This document shows positions 47,198-54,654 of a stretch of DNA of 64,000 nucleotides, in pieces. Made by a program: the position numbers and the translations under genes. The notes beneath the pieces were generated by a model. It worked only from the letters and a program-made list of their open reading frames with translations. It searched no databases and was not told the origin of the DNA. Position 1 is the stretch's first letter. Every line of letters starts with the position of its first letter. Source of the stretch: Rhodopseudomonas pentothenatexigens (lineage in GTDB: Bacteria > Pseudomonadota > Alphaproteobacteria > Rhizobiales > Xanthobacteraceae); the NCBI RefSeq assembly GCF_900218015.1, contig NZ_UFQQ01000010.1, positions 1 to 64,000 on the forward strand, read 5' to 3'.

Positions 47198-47222
47198 GTT
47201 CAATATTCCCATATTTCCGAAC
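47198..47222. promoter_or_regulatory. Candidate ArsR-type operator
   Basis: AATAT-TCCC-ATATT at 47202-47215 is a perfect inverted repeat; it is extended by outer GTTC (47198) and GAAC (47219). It lies in the 102-base divergent region between the ArsR regulator and the SDR gene, in an AT-rich stretch where promoters would be. Confidence 0.55.
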
Positions 47223-47269
47223 TACCGATCTAGCGAACCATCGCAGATCCGAATCAGGGACGTTCGAAC

Positions 47270-48019
47270 ATGACCAAGACTCTGCAAGGCAAGGTGGCGC
47301 TGGTGACCGGCGCGTCGAAAGGCATCGGCGCCGCGATCGCGCTGAAGCTGGCGGCCGAAGGCGCCGCGGTGGCGGTGAACTACGCCTCCGGCAAGGACGG
47401 CGCCGACGCCGTGGTGGCGAAGATCACCGCCGCCGGAGGCAAGGCGGTCGCGGTGCACGGCAACCTCGCCGAGCCGGACGATGCCGCAAAGCTCGTCGGC
47501 GAGACGGTGAAGGCGCTCGGCAAGATCGACGTGCTGGTCAACAATGCCGGCGTCTACGAGATGCTGCCGCTCGATGCGATCACGCCGGCGCATTTCCACC
47601 ACCAGTTCAACGTCAACGTGCTCGGCCTGCTGCTGGTGACGCAAGCGGCGGCGCGGCACTTCAACGATGGCGGCAGCATCGTCAACATCTCGTCGGGCGC
47701 CTCGACGCTGGCGATGCCGAACACCGCGGTGTACGGCGCCACCAAGGCGTCGGTCGATCTGATCACCGGCGTGCTGGCCAAGGAACTCGGCCCGCGCCGG
47801 ATCCGCGTCAACGCCGTCAATCCCGGCATGGTGGTGACCGAAGGCGTCAGAGCGGCGGGCTACGACAGCGGCGAGATGCGCAAGCAGATCGAAGCGATCA
47901 CCCCGCTCGGCCGCGTCGGCGAAGCGGACGAGATCGCGGCCGTCGTCGCCTTTCTGGCGTCCGACGCCGCGTCCTACGTCACGGGTGAAACGCTGCACGT
48001 CACCGGCGGACTGAAGTAA
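47270..48019 (+). CDS. SDR-family oxidoreductase (FabG-like)
   Basis: A 249-residue classical SDR: TGASKGIGAAIALKL, NNAGVYEM, NISSGAST and YGATKASVDLI (Ser, Tyr, Lys), and the C-terminal DAASYVTGETLHVTGGLK typical of FabG-like oxidoreductases. It uses NADP(H), judging from the basic-lacking but NYASGKDGAD loop, though cofactor preference is uncertain. It is divergent from the ArsR regulator across 102 bases with a palindrome, so it is probably the regulated target. The substrate may be a quinone or a reactive carbonyl. Confidence 0.88.
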   Translation: MTKTLQGKVALVTGASKGIGAAIALKLAAEGAAVAVNYASGKDGADAVVAKITAAGGKAVAVHGNLAEPDDAAKLVGETVKALGKIDVLVNNAGVYEMLPLDAITPAHFHHQFNVNVLGLLLVTQAAARHFNDGGSIVNISSGASTLAMPNTAVYGATKASVDLITGVLAKELGPRRIRVNAVNPGMVVTEGVRAAGYDSGEMRKQIEAITPLGRVGEADEIAAVVAFLASDAASYVTGETLHVTGGLK

Positions 48020-48048
48020 TCCCCCGGCGCCGCACGCCCATCGCGCAG

Positions 48049-48076
48049 TCCGCCCCGGTGCCATTGCCGGGGCGGA
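48049..48076. terminator. Hairpin after the SDR gene, no T tract
   Basis: TCCGCCCCGG, an 8-base loop, CCGGGGCGGA: a perfect 10-bp stem 30 bases past the SDR stop. No T run follows, so it may slow or protect the 3' end instead of acting as a strict terminator. Confidence 0.45.
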
Positions 48077-48194
48077 TGCGGCTGGCACATACCCTTCCTG
48101 CTCCGGCTTCGGCGGGCGCGGCCGCAACGAAATCCGGCTTCGGCCGTTATGCCGCACCGGCCGTATTGGGACGCGCCGAAGAGGAGAACTGGAT

Positions 48195-48449
48195 TTGAAG
48201 AAACTCGTCCTGGGAGTCGCCGCCGCCACCCTGCTCGGTCTCGGAGCGCTCACGCCGGCGGTCGCAGCCGCACCCGCGCCAACGCAGACCGCTCCGTTGA
48301 CCGCTGCCCCCCTGACCGATGTCTCGGCCCAGCGCTACGTCGTCCGTAAGCGTGTGGTCCGCCGCGGCCCGCACTGCACCGTCCGCAAGGTGGTCACCCG
48401 CGGCGCCTATGGCCGCCGCGTGGTGCGCACCACCCGCGTCTGCCGCTAG
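48195..48449 (+). CDS. Small secreted Arg/Val-rich protein
   Basis: An 84-residue precursor. TTG 48195 has GAGGAG upstream. Signal peptide: KKLVLGVAAATLLGLGALTPAVA, cleavage after AVAAA. The mature part has a Pro/Thr/Ala linker, then a very basic segment (RYVVRKRVVRRG, TRGAYGRRVVRTTRVC) with two Cys (CT and the C-terminal CR) that may form a disulfide. Similar short periplasmic proteins are frequent in Bradyrhizobium; function unknown. A strong terminator follows. Confidence 0.7.
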   Translation: MKKLVLGVAAATLLGLGALTPAVAAAPAPTQTAPLTAAPLTDVSAQRYVVRKRVVRRGPHCTVRKVVTRGAYGRRVVRTTRVCR

Positions 48450-48481
48450 CTCCGGCGTGCCGCCTGGCGGCTTCAAATCGG

Positions 48482-48513
48482 AAGGAAGGCGGACGACAGT
48501 GTCCGCCTTCCTT
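48482..48513. terminator. Bidirectional intrinsic terminator
   Basis: AAGGAAGGCGGAC, loop GACAGT, GTCCGCCTTCCTT: a perfect 13-bp stem between convergent genes (48449 and 48568). It is weak in T residues but very stable. Confidence 0.75.
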
Positions 48514-48567
48514 GCGTTTCAGGATCGGTTACGCGCACCGGCTCTTGGTCGTGCCGAAGCACCGGTC

Positions 48568-48897
48568 TTACCAGCGATCGAACCGGTCGCCCATCCGGCC
48601 TTCCACGTCGACCTGCTCGTAATCGGGAGCGGCAGGCTGGCGCCGCACGGTGCGCAGCGTTCGTTGTTGGGTCTTGGGCGGATTGAACACCACGTAGCAG
48701 GCCGGGCTCAGCCGCGGGCCGGCGTCGCGCAGGCAGCCCTCGATCCGGGCCGCATCGGGAATGAACTGCCCGCACAGGCGGAACGCATCCGGGGTGCAGG
48801 CCTCGCGCTGCGCGGCCGTCCCTTGCTCCTGAGCGACGGCGGCGCCGCCGACAAAGCTGGTGAACACAATCAGTCCGGCAAACAGGCGTGAGGTCAT
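48568..48897 (-). CDS. Secreted Cys-rich protein of unknown function
   Basis: A 109-residue precursor with a signal peptide (LFAGLIVFTSFVGGAAVAQ, cleavage near residue 22). The mature part has ACTPDAFRLCGQFIPDAARIEGCL and ACYVVF, so four Cys spaced for two disulfides, in a helical region typical of small alphaproteobacterial periplasmic proteins. GGAG precedes the ATG. It is transcribed toward the shared terminator. No function can be assigned. Confidence 0.75.
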   Translation of the reverse strand: MTSRLFAGLIVFTSFVGGAAVAQEQGTAAQREACTPDAFRLCGQFIPDAARIEGCLRDAGPRLSPACYVVFNPPKTQQRTLRTVRRQPAAPDYEQVDVEGRMGDRFDRW

Positions 48898-49034
48898 GGT
48901 CGATCTCCGTTTGATCGACCAAGTGCGAGGCCTGCGAAGTCGTTCCGCGGGCGGCGTTCACAGATTGTGGAGAGCGTGCCTCGAGCAGGGAAAGCGGCGG
49001 TCCCGCTCTCGGTGTCCGCTCGAAGCGCGGCAGG

Positions 49035-50177
49035 TCAGGTCATGCTGCCGACGACGACGAGGCGCTTGACCTCGCCGCGTTTGAACGCCTGCAGGAAGGC
49101 GTTGTAGTCCTTGAACGAGACGCAGCCGTTGGAATCGCCGCGCGGCCCGAGCATGTAGGTGTGAGCAAGCAGGCCGGTGCGGCCGTAGATCACATCCTGA
49201 CCGCCGACCGGAGTGAGCCGGATCGCGGCGACGCCGTGGAACAGCTTCTCGCGCATCTTCAGGTCGTAGATGTGCGGCGGGGTGGCGCCCTGCATCTTGA
49301 CGTTGACGTGGCGCGGATCGTCCATCCGGGCGCCGAGGCCGGAATGCGCTTCGAGCTTGGAGCCGTCCGGCATGTACACGGTCTTGGCGGTGATGTCGTA
49401 CACCGCGGTGTAGCGATCGTCGTCCGAGGGATTGAAGGCGTTGTCGCGAACCTGGCCGACGTCGAGATCGCTGGTGTCGGCCGAAGCGTAGGCCAGTGCC
49501 GGGCTGTCGACCTTGCCGAACAGTTTTTCGAAGAAGCTCGACTTCTGGTTCTGCGCCGCCATCAGGATTGCCGACTTGGCACGGGCGACCAGAGCTTCGT
49601 GGCTGTAGGGGTTGCGCGAGGGATTGCGCGGCGTGAGGGCAGCGATCGACTTGGCCCGCTGCGGCGGCAGCGGCACGTTCATCGCTTCCTTCACCGGCGA
49701 CGGCGGAGGCGCAACGCCGACCTTGGCGTCGTCGTCGGTGTGGGCGGCCGATTCAGGATTTTGCGCCGGCTGTTTGAACCGATCGGGCTGGAAGCCGAAC
49801 GAATAGGAAGGATCGAGCAGAGCGTAATAGCGGTGGCCGGTCTTGGCGGGCTCGGAAGCCTGGACACTGGAGGTGACCGGAACGTCGGTCGGATCGGCGG
49901 AGGCGACCTGGACGCCCCTGGTTTCCTGGCGCTTGAAGGCGGATTTCAGCGCCAGCGACGCCATCAATTGCGGCGCGGCCTCGGCGGCTGCAGCGAGCGG
50001 TTCGAACCGGGCGGAGAACGAGGTGCGCTCGATCGAGGAGCGGCTGACCTGATCGTCACGCCAGGAGCCGACGGTCGGATAGATGCTGGCGCCGACGGTG
50101 TTGGCGTAAACCGTCCAGACGCAACCGATCACCGGCAGCGCGATTCCGATCGCGCCGAGCGATTTCCGAAACCCCAT
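49035..50177 (-). CDS. DUF2778 (YkuD-like, Tlde1-type) periplasmic protein
   Basis: A 380-residue protein with an N-terminal membrane anchor (SLGAIGIALPVIGCVWTVYA, about residues 6-26), a long low-complexity periplasmic region, and a C-terminal DUF2778 domain from about 250: TAVYDITAKTVYMPDGSKLEAH, LAHTYMLGPRGDSNGCVSF, where His and Cys of HTYMLG..SNGC form the active site. Related domains cleave or exchange L,D peptidoglycan cross-links. ATG 50177 is preferred over 50285. CtrA-like boxes lie 150-215 bases upstream, suggesting cell-cycle control. Confidence 0.8.
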   Translation of the reverse strand: MGFRKSLGAIGIALPVIGCVWTVYANTVGASIYPTVGSWRDDQVSRSSIERTSFSARFEPLAAAAEAAPQLMASLALKSAFKRQETRGVQVASADPTDVPVTSSVQASEPAKTGHRYYALLDPSYSFGFQPDRFKQPAQNPESAAHTDDDAKVGVAPPPSPVKEAMNVPLPPQRAKSIAALTPRNPSRNPYSHEALVARAKSAILMAAQNQKSSFFEKLFGKVDSPALAYASADTSDLDVGQVRDNAFNPSDDDRYTAVYDITAKTVYMPDGSKLEAHSGLGARMDDPRHVNVKMQGATPPHIYDLKMREKLFHGVAAIRLTPVGGQDVIYGRTGLLAHTYMLGPRGDSNGCVSFKDYNAFLQAFKRGEVKRLVVVGSMT

Positions 50178-50329
50178 GTAGCGGGCCCCACGTTGGTTGG
50201 ACGGCGATCGCCGCCCCGTGCCGACTGTCATTCGCTCGCTTCCCGACTTTTCCCCATCGGTCAGCGGCAAACCAAGATACCGCATACAGATGTGGCAGAA
50301 CAGAGGAGCGCGATTAAGGCGGGTTTTAG

Positions 50330-50344
50330 TTAAATGCAGTTTAA
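50330..50344. promoter_or_regulatory. CtrA-type box, perfect TTAA-N7-TTAA
   Basis: TTAA ATGCAGT TTAA. It lies 153 bases upstream of the DUF2778 start and about 285 bases before cowN. The full two-half site matches the CtrA consensus. Confidence 0.5.
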
Positions 50345-50377
50345 GCGGCCTGGAGCGGGAACCATGCGCCGCTATGG

Positions 50378-50392
50378 TTAACGATTGGTTAG
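50378..50392. promoter_or_regulatory. CtrA-type box, near-consensus
   Basis: TTAA CGATTGG TTAG; on the minus strand CTAA-N7-TTAAC, one mismatch from TTAA-N7-TTAAC. It is the second box, 34 bases from the first. Confidence 0.4.
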
Positions 50393-50579
50393 CACTCCGT
50401 CGCGCCTATTCATCCAATAGTTCCAATCGGTTGACGGTCGACACCGACCCGATTGCGGCTTTCGTCAGCGAATTCCCGCACCGATAAAGCGAATCGACCC
50501 CGGGATGCTACGAAAGATTGTAGTGACAAATTTTGCCGTCGCGATCGTCCGAGACCGCGAAAGCGCCCGCGCCGAAGCA

Positions 50580-50595
50580 TGGCATATCGATTGCA
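50580..50595 (+). promoter_or_regulatory. Sigma-54 (-24/-12) type promoter of cowN
   Basis: TGGCATATCGATTGCA: GG at -24 and GC at -12 are exactly 10 bases apart, and it agrees well with TGGCACG-N4-TTGCA. The expected start of transcription is near 50606, 23 bases before the cowN ATG. I found no clear NifA site (TGT-N10-ACA) in the 300 bases upstream by eye. Confidence 0.7.
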
Positions 50596-50628
50596 TCTGA
50601 GCCGCGTTCTTACCTTTTGAGGCCCGGA

Positions 50629-50907
50629 ATGTCAGCTTCCTTCGATCGTTATGTCAGCTTCCAACACTGCGACTGGGAGGGGCGCTCGAAGCGGGTGATG
50701 CAGCGGCTGCAGCGCCACGTCGACGCCGCGGAGAATCCGTTCTGGGCGTACTTCGCCCAGAAGCGCACCGAGCTGCGCGACAAGCAGGGTCTCGACGATC
50801 TCCGCATCCTGCACAACTACCTGCCGACGCTGCGCGAGCTGCTGGAGGACAACGGCGACCTCGAAACCCTGCAGATGCTGGAAGATCTCGAAGCCAACCT
50901 GATGTGA
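50629..50907 (+). CDS. cowN: CowN, CO-tolerance factor for nitrogenase
   Basis: A 92-residue acidic, helical protein. The blocks [30 protein letters not shown] and [18 protein letters not shown] are those of the CowN family, which sustains Mo-nitrogenase growth under carbon monoxide in purple bacteria. The sigma-54 type promoter 34-49 bases upstream supports nitrogen-fixation control. ATG 50629 is used because it begins the family match. No nif genes adjoin. It converges with the dehydratase gene, 4 bases apart. Family assignment is from pattern recognition. Confidence 0.85.
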   Translation: MSASFDRYVSFQHCDWEGRSKRVMQRLQRHVDAAENPFWAYFAQKRTELRDKQGLDDLRILHNYLPTLRELLEDNGDLETLQMLEDLEANLM

Positions 50908-50911
50908 CGTG

Positions 50912-52618
50912 CTACGCGCGGCGCCCCGCCGCGGTGAGGAAGTCGAAGTCGCAGCCGTCGTCGGCCTGCAGCACCGCGTCGTGGAACAACTGCGCGTAGC
51001 CGCGCTCCGGCCGCGCCGCAGCGGTCGCCGGCAGCGCGGCGCGGCGGCGGGTCAGCTCGGCGTCGTCGACCTTGAGGTCGATCCGGCGCGCGGCGACGTC
51101 GAGTGCGATCCGGTCGCCGGTCTGCACCAGCGCCAGCGGCCCGCCCTCGGCGCTTTCCGGGGTGATGTGCAGCACGATAGTGCCGAACGCGGTGCCGCTC
51201 ATCCGCGCATCGGAAATCCGCACCATGTCCTTCACCCCTGCCCGCGCCAGCTTCAGCGGGATCGGCAGATAGCCGGCCTCCGGCATCCCGGGCGCGCCCT
51301 TCGGCCCGGCATTGCGCAGCACCAGCACGTCGTCGGCGGCGACGTCGAGATCGGGATCGTCGATCCGCCGCGCCATGTCTTCCAACGTCTCGAACACCAC
51401 CGCGCGTCCGGTGTGCTGCATCAGGTTCGGCGACGCGGCGGCGTGTTTGATCAGCGCGCCGCGCGGCGCCAGATTGCCGCGCAGCACCGCGAGCCCGCCT
51501 TCGCTGCGGATCGGATCAGCGCGCGAGCGGATCACGTCCTGTCCCGGCACCTCTTCGGCCTGCGCGACGAGCTCGCGCAGCGTCGCCCCGGTGATGGTGC
51601 GGGCGTCGAGTTCGATCAGTTCGCCGAGCTGCGCCATCAGCTTCGGCACGCCGCCGGCGTGGTGGAAGTGCTCCATGTAGTGCGCGCCCGACGGCTTGAG
51701 GTCGACCAGCACCGGCACCTTGCGGCCGATCGCGTCGAACTCGTCGAGATCGATCCGGTGCGGCACGCGGCCGGCGATCGCGGTGAGATGGATCAGCCCG
51801 TTGGTCGAGCCGCCGATCGCCTGCAGCACCACCTGCGCGTTGCGGAACGCCGCCGGGGTCAGGATCTCGCTTGGGCGCGGCCCCTTGGCCTTGGCCATCG
51901 CGGCGGCGACACGGCCGCTGGCCTCTGCCGAGCGGAACCGTTCGGCATGCGGCGCCGGAATCGTCGCGCTCATCGGCAGCGACAGTCCCATCGCTTCGAT
52001 CATGCACGCCATCGTCGAGGCCGTGCCCATCACCATGCAGGTGCCGACCGACGGCGCCAGCCTGCCGTTGACCGCCTCGATCTCGGCCTCGTCGATCTCG
52101 CCGGCGCGATACTTCGCCCACAGCCGCCGGCAGTCCGTGCAGGCGCCGAGCACCTCGCCCTTGTGATGCCCGACCACCATCGGCCCCACCGGGATCACCA
52201 CCGTCGGCAGATCGGCCGACACCGCAGCCATCACCTGTGCTGGCAGCGTCTTGTCGCAGCCGCCGATCACCACCACCGCATCCATCGGCTGGGCGCGGAT
52301 CATCTCCTCGGTGTCCATCGCCATCAGATTGCGCAAGTACATCGAGGTCGGATGCGCAAAACTCTCAGCGATCGAGATGGTCGGAAACACCATCGGCATC
52401 GCGCCGGCCAGCATTACGCCGCGCTTCACCGCGTCGATGATCTGCGGCGCGTTGCCGTGGCAGGGATTATAGTCGCTGTGGGTGTTGGTGATGCCGACGA
52501 TCGGTCGGTCGAGGGCGTCGTCCGAATAGCCCATCGCCTTGATGAAGGCGTTGCGCAGGAACAGCGAGAATCCCGAATCGCCGTAAGCCGTCAGTCCCTT
52601 GCGCAATCCGTCGGTCAT
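50912..52618 (-). CDS. IlvD/Edd-family dehydratase
   Basis: A 568-residue Fe-S dehydratase of the dihydroxyacid/sugar-acid group. Three cluster-ligand Cys are in place: C53 (YNPCHGN), C121 (GGCDKTLPAQ) and C194 (VGTCMVMGTAST), as in enzymes with a [2Fe-2S] cluster. It dehydrates a 2,3-dihydroxy acid: branched-chain precursor, L-arabonate, gluconate or similar. The spacing and RRLWAKYRAGEI region are more like sugar-acid dehydratases than canonical IlvD, so valine/isoleucine synthesis should not be assumed. ATG 52618 is preferred over the upstream open frame. Confidence 0.9.
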   Translation of the reverse strand: MTDGLRKGLTAYGDSGFSLFLRNAFIKAMGYSDDALDRPIVGITNTHSDYNPCHGNAPQIIDAVKRGVMLAGAMPMVFPTISIAESFAHPTSMYLRNLMAMDTEEMIRAQPMDAVVVIGGCDKTLPAQVMAAVSADLPTVVIPVGPMVVGHHKGEVLGACTDCRRLWAKYRAGEIDEAEIEAVNGRLAPSVGTCMVMGTASTMACMIEAMGLSLPMSATIPAPHAERFRSAEASGRVAAAMAKAKGPRPSEILTPAAFRNAQVVLQAIGGSTNGLIHLTAIAGRVPHRIDLDEFDAIGRKVPVLVDLKPSGAHYMEHFHHAGGVPKLMAQLGELIELDARTITGATLRELVAQAEEVPGQDVIRSRADPIRSEGGLAVLRGNLAPRGALIKHAAASPNLMQHTGRAVVFETLEDMARRIDDPDLDVAADDVLVLRNAGPKGAPGMPEAGYLPIPLKLARAGVKDMVRISDARMSGTAFGTIVLHITPESAEGGPLALVQTGDRIALDVAARRIDLKVDDAELTRRRAALPATAAARPERGYAQLFHDAVLQADDGCDFDFLTAAGRRA

Positions 52619-52682
52619 GTCCCGTCCCGCTGCAGTTTTGCAGGCACTTGAAGGACGGCGGCAGCCGATGTCAATCGCGTGG

Positions 52683-52787
52683 TCAGGTGATCGCTTTGGC
52701 GACCAGTAACGCGACCAGAATCGCGACGCCACTGAAGGCGATGGTGAGGAATTGGCGTCGATGCGAGCTGGAGATCAGTGGGTTCAT
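52683..52787 (-). CDS. 34-residue single-span membrane protein
   Basis: A very short gene between the dehydratase and the aldehyde dehydrogenase: MNPLISSSHRRQFLTIAFSG followed by a hydrophobic VAILVALLVAKAIT end, one transmembrane segment of about 18 residues after a basic N-terminus. GAAGGAA lies 6 bases before the ATG. Such mini-proteins often bind larger membrane complexes. Coding is suggested by the ribosome site and the hydrophobic pattern only. Confidence 0.45.
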   Translation of the reverse strand: MNPLISSSHRRQFLTIAFSGVAILVALLVAKAIT

Positions 52788-52918
52788 CGGTTCCTTCGCC
52801 CTCTTTCGGCGAATCGATCGCCCTCGGAGCCGCGGCAATTAAGCCGCTTTTAGCGACGGCAGGATGAACCAACTACTCGGACGACTACCGGACACGGAAC
52901 AACTCATGGTACGCAAAA

Positions 52919-52943
52919 CGCCGGGACGGTGAACCGTCCCGGC
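52919..52943 (-). terminator. Intrinsic terminator after the aldehyde dehydrogenase
   Basis: GCCGGGACGG, short loop, CCGTCCCGGC read on the minus strand, then GTTTTG. It is 30 bases past the aldehyde dehydrogenase stop. Confidence 0.75.
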
Positions 52944-52972
52944 GCGAATCATCGGACCGATCGTGGAACCGA

Positions 52973-54403
52973 TCAGGCGGCGTTGAAGCCGGCGATCGCC
53001 TTGACCTCGAGATACTCTTCGAGACCGAACTTGCCCCACTCGCGGCCATTGCCCGACTGCTTGTAGCCGCCGAACGGCGCGGTGCGCTCGTTGGGCACGC
53101 CCTGCAGGTTGACGTTGCCGGCGCGGATCTTGCGGCCGACTGCACGGGCGCGGTCCACCGAGCCGGCCGAGACGTAACCGGCCAGACCATAGGGCGTGTC
53201 GTTGGCGAGTTCGACCGCTTCGTTCTCGTCCTTGGCGCCCATGATCACCAGCACCGGCCCGAAGATCTCCTCGCGCGCGATGGTCATGTCCTTGGTGACG
53301 TCGGCGAACACCGTCGGGCGCACGTAGAAGCCCTTGTTGACGCCTTCCGGCAGGCCGGGGCCGCCGGCCACCAGGGTGGCACCTTCCTCGATGCCCTTGT
53401 TGATCAGCGCCTGGATCTTGTCCCACTGGATGCGGTTGACGACCGGGCCGATGGTGGTGCCTTCGCCGCGCGGATCGCCCGCCTTGGTCTTGTCGGCGAC
53501 GCCCTTGGCGATCGCCGCGACCTCCTTCATCTTCGACAGCGGCACGATCATCCGGCTCGGCGCGTTGCACGACTGGCCGGAGTTGTTGAACATGTGCATC
53601 ACGCCGCCGGTCACCGCCTTGGTCAGGTCGGCGTCCTCCAGGATCACGTTCGGCGACTTGCCGCCGAGCTCCTGGCTGACGCGCTTCACCGTCGGTGCGG
53701 CGCGCTGGGCGACGTCGATGCCGGCGCGGGTCGAGCCGGTGAACGAAATCATATCGATGTCGGGATGCTCGCTCATCGCCGCGCCGACCTCCGGGCCGAG
53801 GCCGTTGACGAGGTTGAAGACGCCCTTCGGCACGCCGGCTTCGTGCAGGATCTCGGCGAAGATCAGCGCCGAGGTCGGGGTGAATTCGCTCGGCTTCAAA
53901 ATCATCGTGCAGCCGGCCGCGATCGCCGGCGCGACCTTGCAGGCGATCTGGTTCAGCGGCCAGTTCCACGGCGTGATCATGCCGATGACGCCGATCGGCT
54001 CGCGCACGATCATCGCCGAGCCCATCGGCTCCTCGAACTGATAGTTCTTCAAGACGTCGAGCGTCGACATGATGTGGCCGAGGCCGGCGCCGGCCTGCAT
54101 CTTCTCGGCCATCGGCAGCGGCGCGCCCATCTCGTCGGAGATCGCGGCGCCGATTTCCTTCATGCGGCTCTTGTAGACCGCGATGATCTTTTCGAGCAGC
54201 GCGACGCGCTCCTCGCGGCTGGTCAGCGAGAACGTCTCGAAAGCACGCTTGGCGGCGGCCACCGCCTTGTCGACATCGGCCTTGGAGCCGAGCGCAACCT
54301 CATACATCGCCTCCTCGGTGGCGGGATTGACGACCGACGTCGACTTCTTGACGACGGGATCGACCCAGGCGCCATCGATGTAGAACTGCATGCGGTTGAC
54401 CAT
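52973..54403 (-). CDS. Aldehyde dehydrogenase family protein
   Basis: A 476-residue NAD(P)-dependent enzyme oxidising an aldehyde to the acid. PWNWPL and KPSEFTP for cofactor, FTGSTRAG, the general base Glu245 (SQELGGKSP) and nucleophile Cys279 (NNSGQSCNAPSR), and EEIFGPVLVI and PFGGYKQSG near the C-terminus are all present. Residue pattern does not fix the substrate. AAGAGG precedes ATG 54403. It stands alone, ended by a terminator; an unrelated dehydratase gene follows after about 350 bases. Confidence 0.92.
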   Translation of the reverse strand: MVNRMQFYIDGAWVDPVVKKSTSVVNPATEEAMYEVALGSKADVDKAVAAAKRAFETFSLTSREERVALLEKIIAVYKSRMKEIGAAISDEMGAPLPMAEKMQAGAGLGHIMSTLDVLKNYQFEEPMGSAMIVREPIGVIGMITPWNWPLNQIACKVAPAIAAGCTMILKPSEFTPTSALIFAEILHEAGVPKGVFNLVNGLGPEVGAAMSEHPDIDMISFTGSTRAGIDVAQRAAPTVKRVSQELGGKSPNVILEDADLTKAVTGGVMHMFNNSGQSCNAPSRMIVPLSKMKEVAAIAKGVADKTKAGDPRGEGTTIGPVVNRIQWDKIQALINKGIEEGATLVAGGPGLPEGVNKGFYVRPTVFADVTKDMTIAREEIFGPVLVIMGAKDENEAVELANDTPYGLAGYVSAGSVDRARAVGRKIRAGNVNLQGVPNERTAPFGGYKQSGNGREWGKFGLEEYLEVKAIAGFNAA

Positions 54404-54654
54404 CGTGAACCTCTTGCTTGATCGCGGGTGGTTGGTGGTTGGGTAGGATCAGAACTGCCGGCGTCGTCGCGTCGGGCCCCCGCCTCGATGCAAACGGTCC
54501 GGGTGTCGACCACCGCCATATGCGGGAACGGCATATAAAATCACCGACGCACGCGTCGCAAGCCGTGCATGCACAATTGCCCGTGTGGGCCCGACCGATC
54601 GGCGATCTTCTACCACGCCGCGGAAATTGCGGCTGTCGCGCTGCAACGCAGCAT

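Noticed and set aside
50912-52618. ilvD for branched-chain amino acid synthesis
   Set aside because: The Cys ligands fit the wider IlvD/Edd family, but no other ilv gene is near and the sequence style is closer to sugar-acid dehydratases. The symbol was left blank.
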